From Acidobacteriaceae bacterium KBS 89 (GTDB lineage Bacteria; Acidobacteriota; Terriglobia; Terriglobales; Acidobacteriaceae): 64,000 bases of DNA. A model generated the notes under the pieces. The model saw nothing but the letters and a program-made list of their open reading frames with translations. It was not told where the DNA came from and made no database searches. Positions within the stretch are counted from its first letter, which is position 1; each line of letters begins with the position of its first letter. The position numbers and the translations under genes were made by a program. Of this stretch, positions 44,334-53,076 are shown one piece after another. Location: positions 372,001 to 436,000 of the forward strand of contig KB906757.1 of NCBI GenBank assembly GCA_000381605.1. Direction: 5' to 3'.

Positions 44334-46736
44334 CTAAACACCTTCAGCTATCGCAGGGGTCAGAATAACCTCTACTGTTTGTGAGCCTAGCCGCGGATGT
44401 GTTGCGGTTAGGCTAACCTTACCGGCCTGCTCCTTCGCTCGAATCCAGACAGCCCCTGTACCACCTATCAATGCGAAGGGGTTGTCACCGATCAATTCTG
44501 CGGATCCGTTGAGCTTCAAGGAAATTGGGTCGTTGGCGAATGGACGAATGTTGCCGAATTCATCGGTCACACGCAGCACCACACGGGTTGTATCCGCGCC
44601 GTCTGCTACCAGTGAGGTGTCATCTGCCAGGAGCATGAACTTCGAATCGATACCGCGACCTGAAAGAGACCTCGATATCACCTGTTTACCCTTCAGGTAG
44701 CCGTCAATCCGCAGATCTCCCCATCCATGCCGTTCGCTCGAGGGGATCTTACGTCGATCAAGGATGAACGGCGGATACGTGAGATAGTTGAACTCTTCTC
44801 GGTCAGGATCGAGCTCGGCTATGAGGTCCCACTGACTGTCATCGATGCCATCCTTGCGCATGTAAAACTTCAGATGGTCGCAGTTCGAGCAGACGACAGC
44901 CTTCGTAAAGCTGGTTGATTCATCGCTATTGGCCCAGTGAAATGCGGGTTCAAGCACAATCTCTTCGGCCGGATCACACTGCGATTTGTAAAATCCCGCA
45001 GCAGCCTTCGGTTCACGGAAGATATCGGTGACTCCGTGATAGCAGATCCGATCACCAGCGCCAAAGTTTGAATGGGTGTTGTAGTCAAACGCGCACCACC
45101 CAATGCCGCCCGCATATTGCGGATCGGAGGCTAGCTGATTATGGATCCGGGCATGTCGTAAGGTATGCTCTCGTTGTCTCTCGTCGTCATCCGTCGTCTT
45201 CGTTGGGAAGGTATGTCCTACAAACTCGGTGTTCAAGTACCGAGGATGATTAGGCTTTTTGAGTGGAAATCCGAAATCGTTCACTGTGAACACGTCTTCC
45301 AGGAACTCCGACTCCTGGAAGTTCCTTATCCCCCCCGTCTGACGAGTCGGATCAAGCAAGTGGGCCAAAGCATTCGTGCGGATGTAGAAACTGTGATCGT
45401 CCCTTGATTCGTTGATTCGCACGCCCCAAAGAATAATGGACGGATGATTCCAGTCCCGCCGGATCATCCGGCCGACATTATCGATCGAGATCTGCTTCCA
45501 GGGCTCTGGCCCGATATGCTGCCAGCCTGGGATTTCCTCCAGCACCAAAAGTCCAATTTCGTCGCAGCAGTCAAGAAAGTGCCGCGACTGTGGGTAATGT
45601 GATGTCCTCACGATGTTGCAATGTAAATTTTTCCGCAGAATTATTGCATCGCGACGCTGCACACGCGCGGGCATCGCCTGCCCCACAAATGGAAATGTCT
45701 GATGGCGATCCAGCCCCCGCAGCTTGACGATCTTTCCGTTGAGCGAGAACCCGTGGTCAGTAAACATCGCCTCGCGAAACCCAATCCGGCGCAAATCTTC
45801 ATCGATCACATGGCCGGCCAGCAGCAGCCGAACGTGAACTGTATACAGAGACGGATTTTCCAGATCCCAAAGCTTGATGCCTTCAATTGTGTTCAAGGAC
45901 ACTGTATGGCGCAACGGGTCATTGATGGTCTCGGTACTGCTGTAGACCGGTGCACTGGTAGTCGGGTCGGCAGATGCATCGGAATCTGATCCATTATTGG
46001 CTGTGACGGAATGACTCGACTTAGCCAAGGTTCGCTCTCCATCTCGCAACTCAATTTCGAGCGACAGCGCAGCCGGTGGTCGCCCGGCGAGAAAACAGTC
46101 GACGTCCAGAAATGGTTTCCCGCTCAAAACGTCTTTGGGTCTAGCGAATATGTTGTCGAGGTAGACGGAGGGAACGATTCTTAACGCGACTTCGCGATAG
46201 ATGCCACCGAACGTTAGATAGTCGATCTCATTGCCAAAGGGCGGGATATCGGCGCGTTCCGTCGAATCGAGTTGCACCACGAGAACATTATCGCCATCCC
46301 GTCGAAGGTGACTTGTCAACTCAAACGAAAATGGCGTGAACCCACCCTTATATTCGCCTAACAAAACACCGTTGATCCAGACGGTCGAGGCTGTCATCGC
46401 TCCTTCGAAGTCAACGAAAATACGCTTGCCTTCCGAGGCCGGTGGTGTCTTGAAGCGTCGGCGATAAGTCGAGACAAACTCGTAAGTCTTGTCGTCGAAG
46501 CTATGCCACGGCAAGAACACGTTGGTGTGAGGAATGACAACTTGCTCAAAAGAGGAATCGTCAAATTCAACTTTCTCGGCTCCCTCTACCTTGCGAGGAG
46601 AATAGCGCCAGCCACGATTAATGGGTATGTTGACGCGGCCTGACGCGAGTGGTTCCGAGGAAAGCGCCGGCAAAGCAGGGAATGCGGTGGCAGCAAGAAA
46701 AGTGCTACTTGTCTTTAGAAAATATCGTCTATCCAT
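44334..46736 (-). CDS. Exported glycoside hydrolase family 2
   Basis: An 800-residue GH2 enzyme starting MDRRYFLKTSSTFLAA, a Tat-like export signal. The jelly-roll domain (FVDFEGAMTASTVWINGVLL) and Ig-like domain lead to a TIM barrel with LRGLDRHQTFPFVG, NIVRTSHYPQ, acid/base Glu in ILWGVRINES and nucleophile Glu in YLNTEFVGH. A C-terminal Big-type domain ends the protein. It is shorter than the other GH2 and lacks its Gly-rich tail. It heads the minus-strand series GH2-GH42-receptor-DUF3863-like, consistent with stepwise glycan breakdown. Galactosidase or related activity is probable. Confidence 0.93.
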   Translation of the reverse strand: MDRRYFLKTSSTFLAATAFPALPALSSEPLASGRVNIPINRGWRYSPRKVEGAEKVEFDDSSFEQVVIPHTNVFLPWHSFDDKTYEFVSTYRRRFKTPPASEGKRIFVDFEGAMTASTVWINGVLLGEYKGGFTPFSFELTSHLRRDGDNVLVVQLDSTERADIPPFGNEIDYLTFGGIYREVALRIVPSVYLDNIFARPKDVLSGKPFLDVDCFLAGRPPAALSLEIELRDGERTLAKSSHSVTANNGSDSDASADPTTSAPVYSSTETINDPLRHTVSLNTIEGIKLWDLENPSLYTVHVRLLLAGHVIDEDLRRIGFREAMFTDHGFSLNGKIVKLRGLDRHQTFPFVGQAMPARVQRRDAIILRKNLHCNIVRTSHYPQSRHFLDCCDEIGLLVLEEIPGWQHIGPEPWKQISIDNVGRMIRRDWNHPSIILWGVRINESRDDHSFYIRTNALAHLLDPTRQTGGIRNFQESEFLEDVFTVNDFGFPLKKPNHPRYLNTEFVGHTFPTKTTDDDERQREHTLRHARIHNQLASDPQYAGGIGWCAFDYNTHSNFGAGDRICYHGVTDIFREPKAAAGFYKSQCDPAEEIVLEPAFHWANSDESTSFTKAVVCSNCDHLKFYMRKDGIDDSQWDLIAELDPDREEFNYLTYPPFILDRRKIPSSERHGWGDLRIDGYLKGKQVISRSLSGRGIDSKFMLLADDTSLVADGADTTRVVLRVTDEFGNIRPFANDPISLKLNGSAELIGDNPFALIGGTGAVWIRAKEQAGKVSLTATHPRLGSQTVEVILTPAIAEGV

Positions 46737-47041
46737 AGAATTTTGACCAAGTACATCCTAGACACATCTGCATAGGTTTGTCACAGAAAGTGTCTTCCAG
46801 GAGGACAAAATCGCTCGGTGAGGACATGCCACCTTGGTCGCAAGACAATGCGTTTTGCGGTCAGAGTCCATCCTGACCCCGCTCCGGCCTTGTATCTCGA
46901 AGCAGGTCGGATGTTTCGGCAACGCTCAGCAATTTTCTATCGGCTAGTGTAGAACAGGGTCAGCCATTTTCGGATCGAGTTTAATCGGACAGGAAACGGC
47001 AATGACAAAGCGGATCGGAACATCACCGTTGGCTTAACGAT
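46737..47041. other. Divergent promoter region between GH2 and CRTAC1-like genes
   Basis: About 305 bases separating two oppositely oriented genes that head different clusters. No ORF, clear palindrome or sigma-70 consensus pair was found by eye; promoters for both directions must lie here. Confidence 0.4.
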
Positions 47042-48877
47042 ATGACGCAAGCGGCACGTACTCTCACATCTTTAGCTCCTCAACTGATACAGTCCTCGAT
47101 CCGACACGGAGCCTCTTCCCATTCGCTAGTCCGCACTCGTGTCGGATGCCTCCTGCATTTTTGTTTCCTGGCGTTTACAATCCCCGCAATAGCCCAGAGA
47201 GAACCCGCGAGCGGCGCGAAGGCCAACAACATTTCAACGCCACCTCAGCCTGTCCCCGGGGCAAGTCGCTTTGTTGATACCACGGCCAAGAGCCACGTTA
47301 ATTTTGTTGGACAAGCGTCGCACACTTCGAAGAAATATCTTCTTGAAACAATGGGATCCGGCGTCGCCCTTTTCGACTACGACAATGATGGCCTTCTAGA
47401 CATCTTTTTCGTGAACGGAGCCGGACTAGCAGACCCCACGCCGAAGGGAACAATTCCACAAAAGAATGCTCCGAAATATTGGGATCGCCTATTTCATCAA
47501 AAGAAGGATGGCACTTTTGAAGATGTTACTGAGAAAGCCGGTCTACAGGGTTTTGGCTATGGCATGGGTGTTGCAACAGGAGATTACGATAACGACGGCT
47601 ATGAAGATCTTTACGTAACGGCTTACGGCGGGAACCGTCTCTATCACAACAACGGCGATGGAACTTTTACGGATGTAACCGGAAAATCAGGAACAGGCGG
47701 CAGCGGATGGTCCACCTCCGCTGCCTGGGTTGATTTAGACAATGACGGCCTTCTCGATCTCGTTGTTTTACGCTATTTGCGGTGGGATTTCGATGACATC
47801 TGGTGTGGAGAACACCGCGAAGGTTATCGGTCTTACTGTCACCCAGACATCTTCCCTGCGGTTTCCGCTCTCGTCTACCATAACGAGGGCAGCGGGCGCT
47901 TCACCGAGGTCGCAGCCAAAACGGGTCTCGACAAACCCGGCAAGGGACTCGGTATTGCGATCGCAGACTACGACCGCGACGGCAAAATCGACATTGTGGT
48001 CGCTAATGACTCCATGCTTGAGTTTCTCTACCGCAATAAAGGCGATGGAACGTTCGAAGAGGTCGGCCTGACTGCAGAGATCGCAGTTGACGCGGACGGG
48101 AAGACCTACGCGGGCATGGGAGTGGACTTTCAGGATTACGATAACGACGGCTTACCCGATCTCGTTATCACCAACCTTGCCAACCAGAAATACGCTCTTT
48201 ATCACAACAGCGGAGATTCCAGCTTCACTTACGACAGTTATATGAGTGGGATAGGGGGAATGACCCTTTTGCACTCTGGTTGGGGAGTCCAGTTTCTTGA
48301 CTACGACAATGATGGACGCAAGGATCTGCTGGTGGCCCAGGGTCATGATTTGGACACAATTGAACTGAACTTCCCGCAACTCCGATATAAGGAGCCGATG
48401 CTTCTGGCGCATAACACTGGCAAGGGTTTTGTCGATGTTTCAGCGCAGTCGGGGGAGGTGTTTCATCAGGCCTGGGTTGGGCGTGGGATGGCGGTTGGAG
48501 ATATAGATAATGATGGGCGCGTTGATGCGGTTGTGACGACCAACGATGGTCCTACTTATGTCTTGCATAATGAGACGATTACGGGGAACCATTGGCTTAG
48601 TCTTTTGCTCGTTGGCCATCGCAGTAATCGTGATGGAATTGGGGCGTTGGTAAAGATCAACACCTCCGCCGGGTCGCAATATGTGACGGTTACTACGGCG
48701 GGAAGTTATTTGTCTTCCAGCGATAAGCGCGCTCACTTTGGGCTTGGAGCGGATACTGTGGTGAAATCCATTGAGATTCATTGGCCTAGCGGCGTTGTTC
48801 AGAGGCTGAATGATGTTCGTGCTGATCAGATTCTTAAGGTCGACGAGCCGGCGGCACCACCTGTGAAGCCCTCCTGA
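47042..48877 (+). CDS. CRTAC1-family FG-GAP / ASPIC-UnbV secreted protein
   Basis: A 611-residue exported protein; the hydrophobic signal (CLLHFCFLAFTIPAIAQ) lies some 35 residues in, so the true start may be later than this ATG. At least six FG-GAP/VCBS repeats with DYDNDG-type calcium loops (DYDNDGLLDIFF, DYDNDGYEDLYV, DYDRDGKIDIVV and others) form a beta-propeller. The C-terminus is an ASPIC/UnbV domain (NHWLSLLLVGHRSNRDGIGA, HFGLG, EIHWPSG). The family is extracellular and calcium-binding, with no proven function in bacteria. Two relatives lie at 57077 and 61002. Confidence 0.92.
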   Translation: MTQAARTLTSLAPQLIQSSIRHGASSHSLVRTRVGCLLHFCFLAFTIPAIAQREPASGAKANNISTPPQPVPGASRFVDTTAKSHVNFVGQASHTSKKYLLETMGSGVALFDYDNDGLLDIFFVNGAGLADPTPKGTIPQKNAPKYWDRLFHQKKDGTFEDVTEKAGLQGFGYGMGVATGDYDNDGYEDLYVTAYGGNRLYHNNGDGTFTDVTGKSGTGGSGWSTSAAWVDLDNDGLLDLVVLRYLRWDFDDIWCGEHREGYRSYCHPDIFPAVSALVYHNEGSGRFTEVAAKTGLDKPGKGLGIAIADYDRDGKIDIVVANDSMLEFLYRNKGDGTFEEVGLTAEIAVDADGKTYAGMGVDFQDYDNDGLPDLVITNLANQKYALYHNSGDSSFTYDSYMSGIGGMTLLHSGWGVQFLDYDNDGRKDLLVAQGHDLDTIELNFPQLRYKEPMLLAHNTGKGFVDVSAQSGEVFHQAWVGRGMAVGDIDNDGRVDAVVTTNDGPTYVLHNETITGNHWLSLLLVGHRSNRDGIGALVKINTSAGSQYVTVTTAGSYLSSSDKRAHFGLGADTVVKSIEIHWPSGVVQRLNDVRADQILKVDEPAAPPVKPS

Positions 48878-48967
48878 AGTACGTCTTTGGGAGATTTTTG
48901 TTGGGGTGGGGATTGTGGTGTTTTGCTGGGGGTTTTGGGGAAATGAGGTGGGAAAACGTGGTGGTTT

Positions 48968-49021
48968 TGTGGTGAATTTGTGGTGAGATGTGTGGTGAAA
49001 CGTGGTGCTTAGCGACCACGT
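48968..49021. repeat. Phased TGTGGTGA repeats followed by a hairpin
   Basis: TGTGGTGA occurs exactly at 48968, 48979 and 48991, spaced 11 and 12 bases, so all lie on one helix face. The stretch ends in the inverted repeat ACGTGGT (49000-49006) and ACCACGT (49015-49021). It lies in a G/T-rich gap between convergent genes, suiting a terminator or protein-binding array. Confidence 0.5.
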
Positions 49022-49115
49022 TCTTGGGTGGGAGAGATGTGACAGGGATTACGGATTTATTTTGAGGCATTCCCGTTTTGGGAATTGGGTCCATATTACC
49101 GATGAGTTTGTTTCA

Positions 49116-50324
49116 TTATCCTGCTGCTAGTGAGAGCAATTGTCCTAGATCGAGGTTCGAGTTTGACTCGGTGCCGCGCGGCAGAGATGGAGCGATTGCG
49201 AGGGCCTGGCTGTGGCCTTCAAACCACACCAGGAAGGAAGAACGTTCCGCCCCCGGGAGCCGCTGCTGATTGATCCATTGATAGTAGGCTCCCATGTCCG
49301 CATCGATCAGGGAGCCGGTGAGATCTAATTCCGGATTGCTGTCACCGCCCGTCAGCAGTTCATTCATTGGTCTCTGGCGCTGCCGGGGGGCAAAGCGCAC
49401 GAACAAGGTGAGCGGCTGGGCTCTGCGTAGGACCTCGCGCGCCGTCCACTGAGCAAATGTCGTGCTAAATATTTGGGTACCGGAACCCTCCGTGAGCAGC
49501 TTGACCTCAAAACGATCCATCACCTCGTCCCCTCCTCTTCCCATTCCGAGGTCTGCGGGGGATAGAAGCGCCATGTGGGTTCGTAGTTCCTCGGGACCCA
49601 TTCCGGGTTTTGCTATTTCAGTCTGGATGTTTTTCAGCAATGCGGCGCGTACAGGTTCCAGCTGCTGAAACGACACGCAACTCAGCGACGGACTGTGATC
49701 GGCTGGCTGGCCCCCATCGACATACCAATGTCCATAAGGAACGGGGTGAGCCTTGGCCCTGGCTTCGACCGCAGCCATGAGAAGTTGAACTCCGTTTTCT
49801 GGTTTGACTTGTTTGAAATAGGTACCGTGTTTGCGCAGATTGCGGAAGAGAGGTTCGTCATAGGACGGAACGCCCTGCCCGATGACCGCAATTCCCAGAG
49901 GGGGTATGGGAACTGGCTCGGTGGGCCTCGTGGCCCGCGTACGATTCCCATAGGCTATGGCTGCCTCGCGGAAGGCATTCAGCTGGTGCGTTGTCCAGAG
50001 ATAGGCGGATAGCTGTTCGACAAACTGGGCAGGCTGGTTGACCCAGTCAAGGTTTTGAAGCTTTGACGAGAGGGAAAGTTGCGAGAACGCTTGAAACCAT
50101 TCTTTGAGCTGCGCTGGCGAGAGGGAGCTGAGGGTGGCAAGTTCGTGATCGATTGAGGTGCGCTCTGCGGGGAACTTGAAATCGTAGTCGATGAGTTCAC
50201 GCAGCAGGCTTGGCACAAAGCTGAGGGGTAGTTGTTGCAGGGCTCCCAGGTGGGTCAGGACGAGCTTCCGTGCCTTGGGTGGGTACCCGGTGAACTGTTC
50301 GGCTTTGAGATCGCTTGGCAGCAT
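49116..50324 (-). CDS. Conserved hypothetical protein in the CRTAC1/TPR cluster
   Basis: A 402-residue protein without signal peptide or membrane helix. The N-terminal half is helical (LVLTHLGALQQLPLSFVPSL, then LSPAQLKEWFQAFSQL). The middle has a beta-alpha pattern (PPLGIAVIGQGVPSY), followed by GHWYVDGGQPADH. No known domain was recognised. It starts two bases after the stop of the phosphatase-fold gene, so the two are surely co-expressed and may work as a pair, for example as a cytoplasmic chaperone or regulator of the Tat substrate. That role is inference only. Confidence 0.6.
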   Translation of the reverse strand: MLPSDLKAEQFTGYPPKARKLVLTHLGALQQLPLSFVPSLLRELIDYDFKFPAERTSIDHELATLSSLSPAQLKEWFQAFSQLSLSSKLQNLDWVNQPAQFVEQLSAYLWTTHQLNAFREAAIAYGNRTRATRPTEPVPIPPLGIAVIGQGVPSYDEPLFRNLRKHGTYFKQVKPENGVQLLMAAVEARAKAHPVPYGHWYVDGGQPADHSPSLSCVSFQQLEPVRAALLKNIQTEIAKPGMGPEELRTHMALLSPADLGMGRGGDEVMDRFEVKLLTEGSGTQIFSTTFAQWTAREVLRRAQPLTLFVRFAPRQRQRPMNELLTGGDSNPELDLTGSLIDADMGAYYQWINQQRLPGAERSSFLVWFEGHSQALAIAPSLPRGTESNSNLDLGQLLSLAAG

Positions 50325-50326
50325 AA

Positions 50327-51499
50327 TTACAACAATTCGTGGATCGGTTTGCCTTGTGACAGCTTGGGCGAGAAGCCCATGATTGCGCCGAGAGTTGGAA
50401 CGAGATCGATCGATTGCACCGGGCGGTCATAGACCGTTCCCTGGCGAACCCCTGTACCCAGAGCCATCATCCAGGTGGTGCGTGATGCTGGGTCACCGGT
50501 GCGGTGGTGCTGAAATCCGTTTCCGCCGGCATCCTCGTCGGCATCGCGTCCAAAATCCGGGAGAATAAACATCGTGGTGTTCCCTGCGTACTCAGGCTCG
50601 GCCTGGACCGCTTTCCATAGCTCGGCACAAAGCCGGTCTGTGCGCCGAATGGCGTCAATGTAGAGCGAGTAAGCGCCGGAGTGCGCGATGTCGATGTCGT
50701 GCATGGTGATCCAAAGCAGATTAGGGGATTCCTGTTTCATCAGGCGCTTCGCTATATAGACGGAAAGCTCGTCAGGGCTTGAGACGGTTCGTGCATGGGT
50801 TTTGAAATCGTCGACGGAGAGCTTCAAGATGGATTCCATCTGCTGCAATTCGAATTCGCCGCCACCGATCTGCGGGGTGTAGAGGGGTGTCTCGTAGTTA
50901 TCACGCAGCAGATGGTTGTAGTCCGCGGGTGCTTTGGAGGTTGCCGCACTCAGTAAATGCTTCGGCAGAATGACTTTGGCGCCGAGGCCCGGACCGTAGG
51001 AACGGTATTCGCTCTCGCCAATCCGGTTGAAACCGTTGCTGGGGGCGACCACCCATGCGCTTGAGGAGGGACGGTTCAGATCCTTGCGGAAGTATTCGAA
51101 TACTGTGGGGTGTTCGGGTGGAACTGCGGAAAAGTTATTGAGTGTTTCGTAGACGCCGGTGGCGAGGCTCGCGGTCGCCACATAGTGGCCCAATATGCCC
51201 TGATTCATCACCTGAGTGAAGAAGCTCGACTGGGGAGCCAGTTCGTGGAGCATGTAAGGGATATTCTCCTGCCCTTCGGGGGCGAACGTCTCCTGATCCC
51301 GGGCTCCCCCACCAAACGTAATGACAATGACTTTCCGCTTCTTTGACGCAGCCTCTCCGTGCACAAAGGGGCTGCCGCCCATCAGGGCAGTTCCGAGTGC
51401 CAGTCCAGCGGTACTGCGGAGAAAATCGCGCCTGCTGACGGCAAGATGCCTTGCGATCTCATGTGGCGCGGGTATCGTTTTGAATGAGGAAACCGTCAA
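50327..51499 (-). CDS. Tat-exported alkaline-phosphatase-fold protein (DUF1501/sulfatase-like)
   Basis: A 390-residue protein with a clear twin-arginine leader (VSRRDFLRSTAGLALGTALM). The core shows VIVITFGGGARDQETF at the first strand, LWITMHDIDIAHSG with acidic/His ligands in the middle, and FILPDFGRD plus HHRTGD near the end, as in metal-binding alkaline phosphatase, sulfatase and DUF1501 folds. It might hydrolyse a phosphate or sulfate ester, but the usual nucleophilic Ser/Thr/Cys is not obvious in the first motif (GGGARD). It lies between the TPR gene and the hypothetical partner on one strand. Confidence 0.78.
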   Translation of the reverse strand: MTVSSFKTIPAPHEIARHLAVSRRDFLRSTAGLALGTALMGGSPFVHGEAASKKRKVIVITFGGGARDQETFAPEGQENIPYMLHELAPQSSFFTQVMNQGILGHYVATASLATGVYETLNNFSAVPPEHPTVFEYFRKDLNRPSSSAWVVAPSNGFNRIGESEYRSYGPGLGAKVILPKHLLSAATSKAPADYNHLLRDNYETPLYTPQIGGGEFELQQMESILKLSVDDFKTHARTVSSPDELSVYIAKRLMKQESPNLLWITMHDIDIAHSGAYSLYIDAIRRTDRLCAELWKAVQAEPEYAGNTTMFILPDFGRDADEDAGGNGFQHHRTGDPASRTTWMMALGTGVRQGTVYDRPVQSIDLVPTLGAIMGFSPKLSQGKPIHELL

Positions 51500-51550
51500 C
51501 TCAAGTCCGCCTTTTGATTCCTACGGTCTGGATCATGTACCACTTCTTAC

Positions 51551-52960
51551 TCAAGGCTTTGAGACAGAGTCGGGCTTTTCGGAATAGACAAATTGCTGCA
51601 CCTCGGCCCTTTCCTTGTCGACTGCGGCCATGTGCTGGGCCTGGAGCTTCTGATAGACGGCGAACTCCTGCTGTGCGCGGTCCTTTTGTCCGGCGCGAAC
51701 ATAGTACTGGCCGAGACGGTAATGAGCGTCTGGAGAGTTAGGATTCAGCTCCAGTGCGCGCTGGTACTCCGGAAGCGATTTGTCCAACTCATGCTGGTCC
51801 GCGTAGAGGATACCGAGTTGCAGGTGTGCGTCGGCAAGTGTTCCGTCCAAAGCTATCGATTTTTGCAGGAGGGACTGCACCGTTTGAAAATCTACACTGG
51901 TTTGTTCCAGCCGTTTTCCCTTCCATAAACTTACCGCGTAATAGTACTGGGCGAGCGCGTTGTCCGGCTTTAGTTCTGCGTAGCGTCGGAACCGAGCGAT
52001 TACATCGTCAGCCTGGTTCGGAGAACTAAGATAGGCCTTGGATAGAAATACGTAACATCGCGGATCGGCTGGATCCAGGTCTGCTGCTGCAAGCAGGGAC
52101 TTAATTGATTCCTCATAGTTGCCGCGTGAATATAACGCCATTCCGAGCCCGATGCGCAGGCGAGGCGACTTCGGATAACGCAGAGTAGCTTGCCGGAAGA
52201 CCTCGATGGCTGGGTCGTAGGTTCGGTGGATGAGAAGCTCGCCTCCCCAATCGAACAAGTTGTCCTCACTTGGATCCAGATGGGCGGCGGTCTGGTATTC
52301 GTTTGCGGCGGCCAGGAACTTTCCGTCTTTCTCTTCCACCTGGCCCAGCAAGCTATGCAGTTCCCCCGTGTCTTTCTGTCGAATGAGAGTCTGGATAAGC
52401 TGCCTCGCCTGGCTATACCGGCCAGTGAGCGAGTAAGCCTGCGCTAAATCGTAGCCGTTATCGTAAGAGGTAGGATCAATCTGCTGCGCCTTTTCCAGGA
52501 AAGGAATGGCTTCCGCGATTTTGCCGGATTGGATATATAACTCACCCAAGTTATGGTTCGCATCGAAGTTTCGAGGCTCTAAAGCCAGCGCCTTTTGAAA
52601 CTGCTTCGCAGCCAGGTCGAACTTCCCTGCACGAGCAAGGTTCGCAGCCAGATTGGTTCTGGCGGCCGCGGAATCTGGCTTCAGCCGTACTGCCGTTTCC
52701 AGGTGTTCCAGAGCTTTGGAATCTTCTGACTCCGCGGCATAGACCAGTCCCAGAAGCTCATGAACCTCAAAGCTCTGCGGTGTCTGCGGTAGAAGTTTTT
52801 CGAGCTGCGCGGCTGCCTCTGCAAACCGGCCAGCGTTGTATTGCGCCACGGCAGACTGAAACTGGCGATCCAGCTTCTGGCTGGGTGTGTCCTGAGCTGT
52901 AACAGGCAGCGCCCAAACCAGCAAAAAAAAACAAAGCCGAAACTGAGGCCCCTTGCACAC
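51551..52960 (-). CDS. Secreted tetratricopeptide-repeat protein
   Basis: A 469-residue protein. GTG at 52960, just after AGAGGTGG, gives a clean signal peptide (FRLCFFLLVWALPVTAQ); a TTG at 52990 is the alternative. The mature protein is a solenoid of about ten TPRs (AVAQYNAGRFAEAAAQLEKL, ALEHLETAVRLKPD, EYQRALELNPNSPDAHYRLG). TPR proteins act as binding scaffolds, here in the periplasm. The C-terminal helix resembles that of the partial TPR gene at the right end of the window, suggesting paralogues. It is followed 51 bases later by the phosphatase-fold gene. Confidence 0.88.
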   Translation of the reverse strand: MCKGPQFRLCFFLLVWALPVTAQDTPSQKLDRQFQSAVAQYNAGRFAEAAAQLEKLLPQTPQSFEVHELLGLVYAAESEDSKALEHLETAVRLKPDSAAARTNLAANLARAGKFDLAAKQFQKALALEPRNFDANHNLGELYIQSGKIAEAIPFLEKAQQIDPTSYDNGYDLAQAYSLTGRYSQARQLIQTLIRQKDTGELHSLLGQVEEKDGKFLAAANEYQTAAHLDPSEDNLFDWGGELLIHRTYDPAIEVFRQATLRYPKSPRLRIGLGMALYSRGNYEESIKSLLAAADLDPADPRCYVFLSKAYLSSPNQADDVIARFRRYAELKPDNALAQYYYAVSLWKGKRLEQTSVDFQTVQSLLQKSIALDGTLADAHLQLGILYADQHELDKSLPEYQRALELNPNSPDAHYRLGQYYVRAGQKDRAQQEFAVYQKLQAQHMAAVDKERAEVQQFVYSEKPDSVSKP

Positions 52961-53016
52961 AGTCCACCTCTGTTGTGACCGCGTAAGCAAGAGCGTTACG
53001 CAGAAGAAACACCCAT

Positions 53017-53042
53017 GGAGGTCACTGATAACTGTGACCTCC
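53017..53042 (-). terminator. Perfect stem-loop between Oar-like receptor and TPR genes
   Basis: GGAGGTCAC (53017-53025) and GTGACCTCC (53034-53042) pair over nine bases around an eight-base loop, 35 bases after the receptor stop and just upstream of the TPR start. With no U-tract it may attenuate or process the transcript, lowering downstream expression relative to the receptor. Confidence 0.5.
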
Positions 53043-53076
53043 TGAGTGTGTTCATCTTAGCTCAGAACTACGGCGC

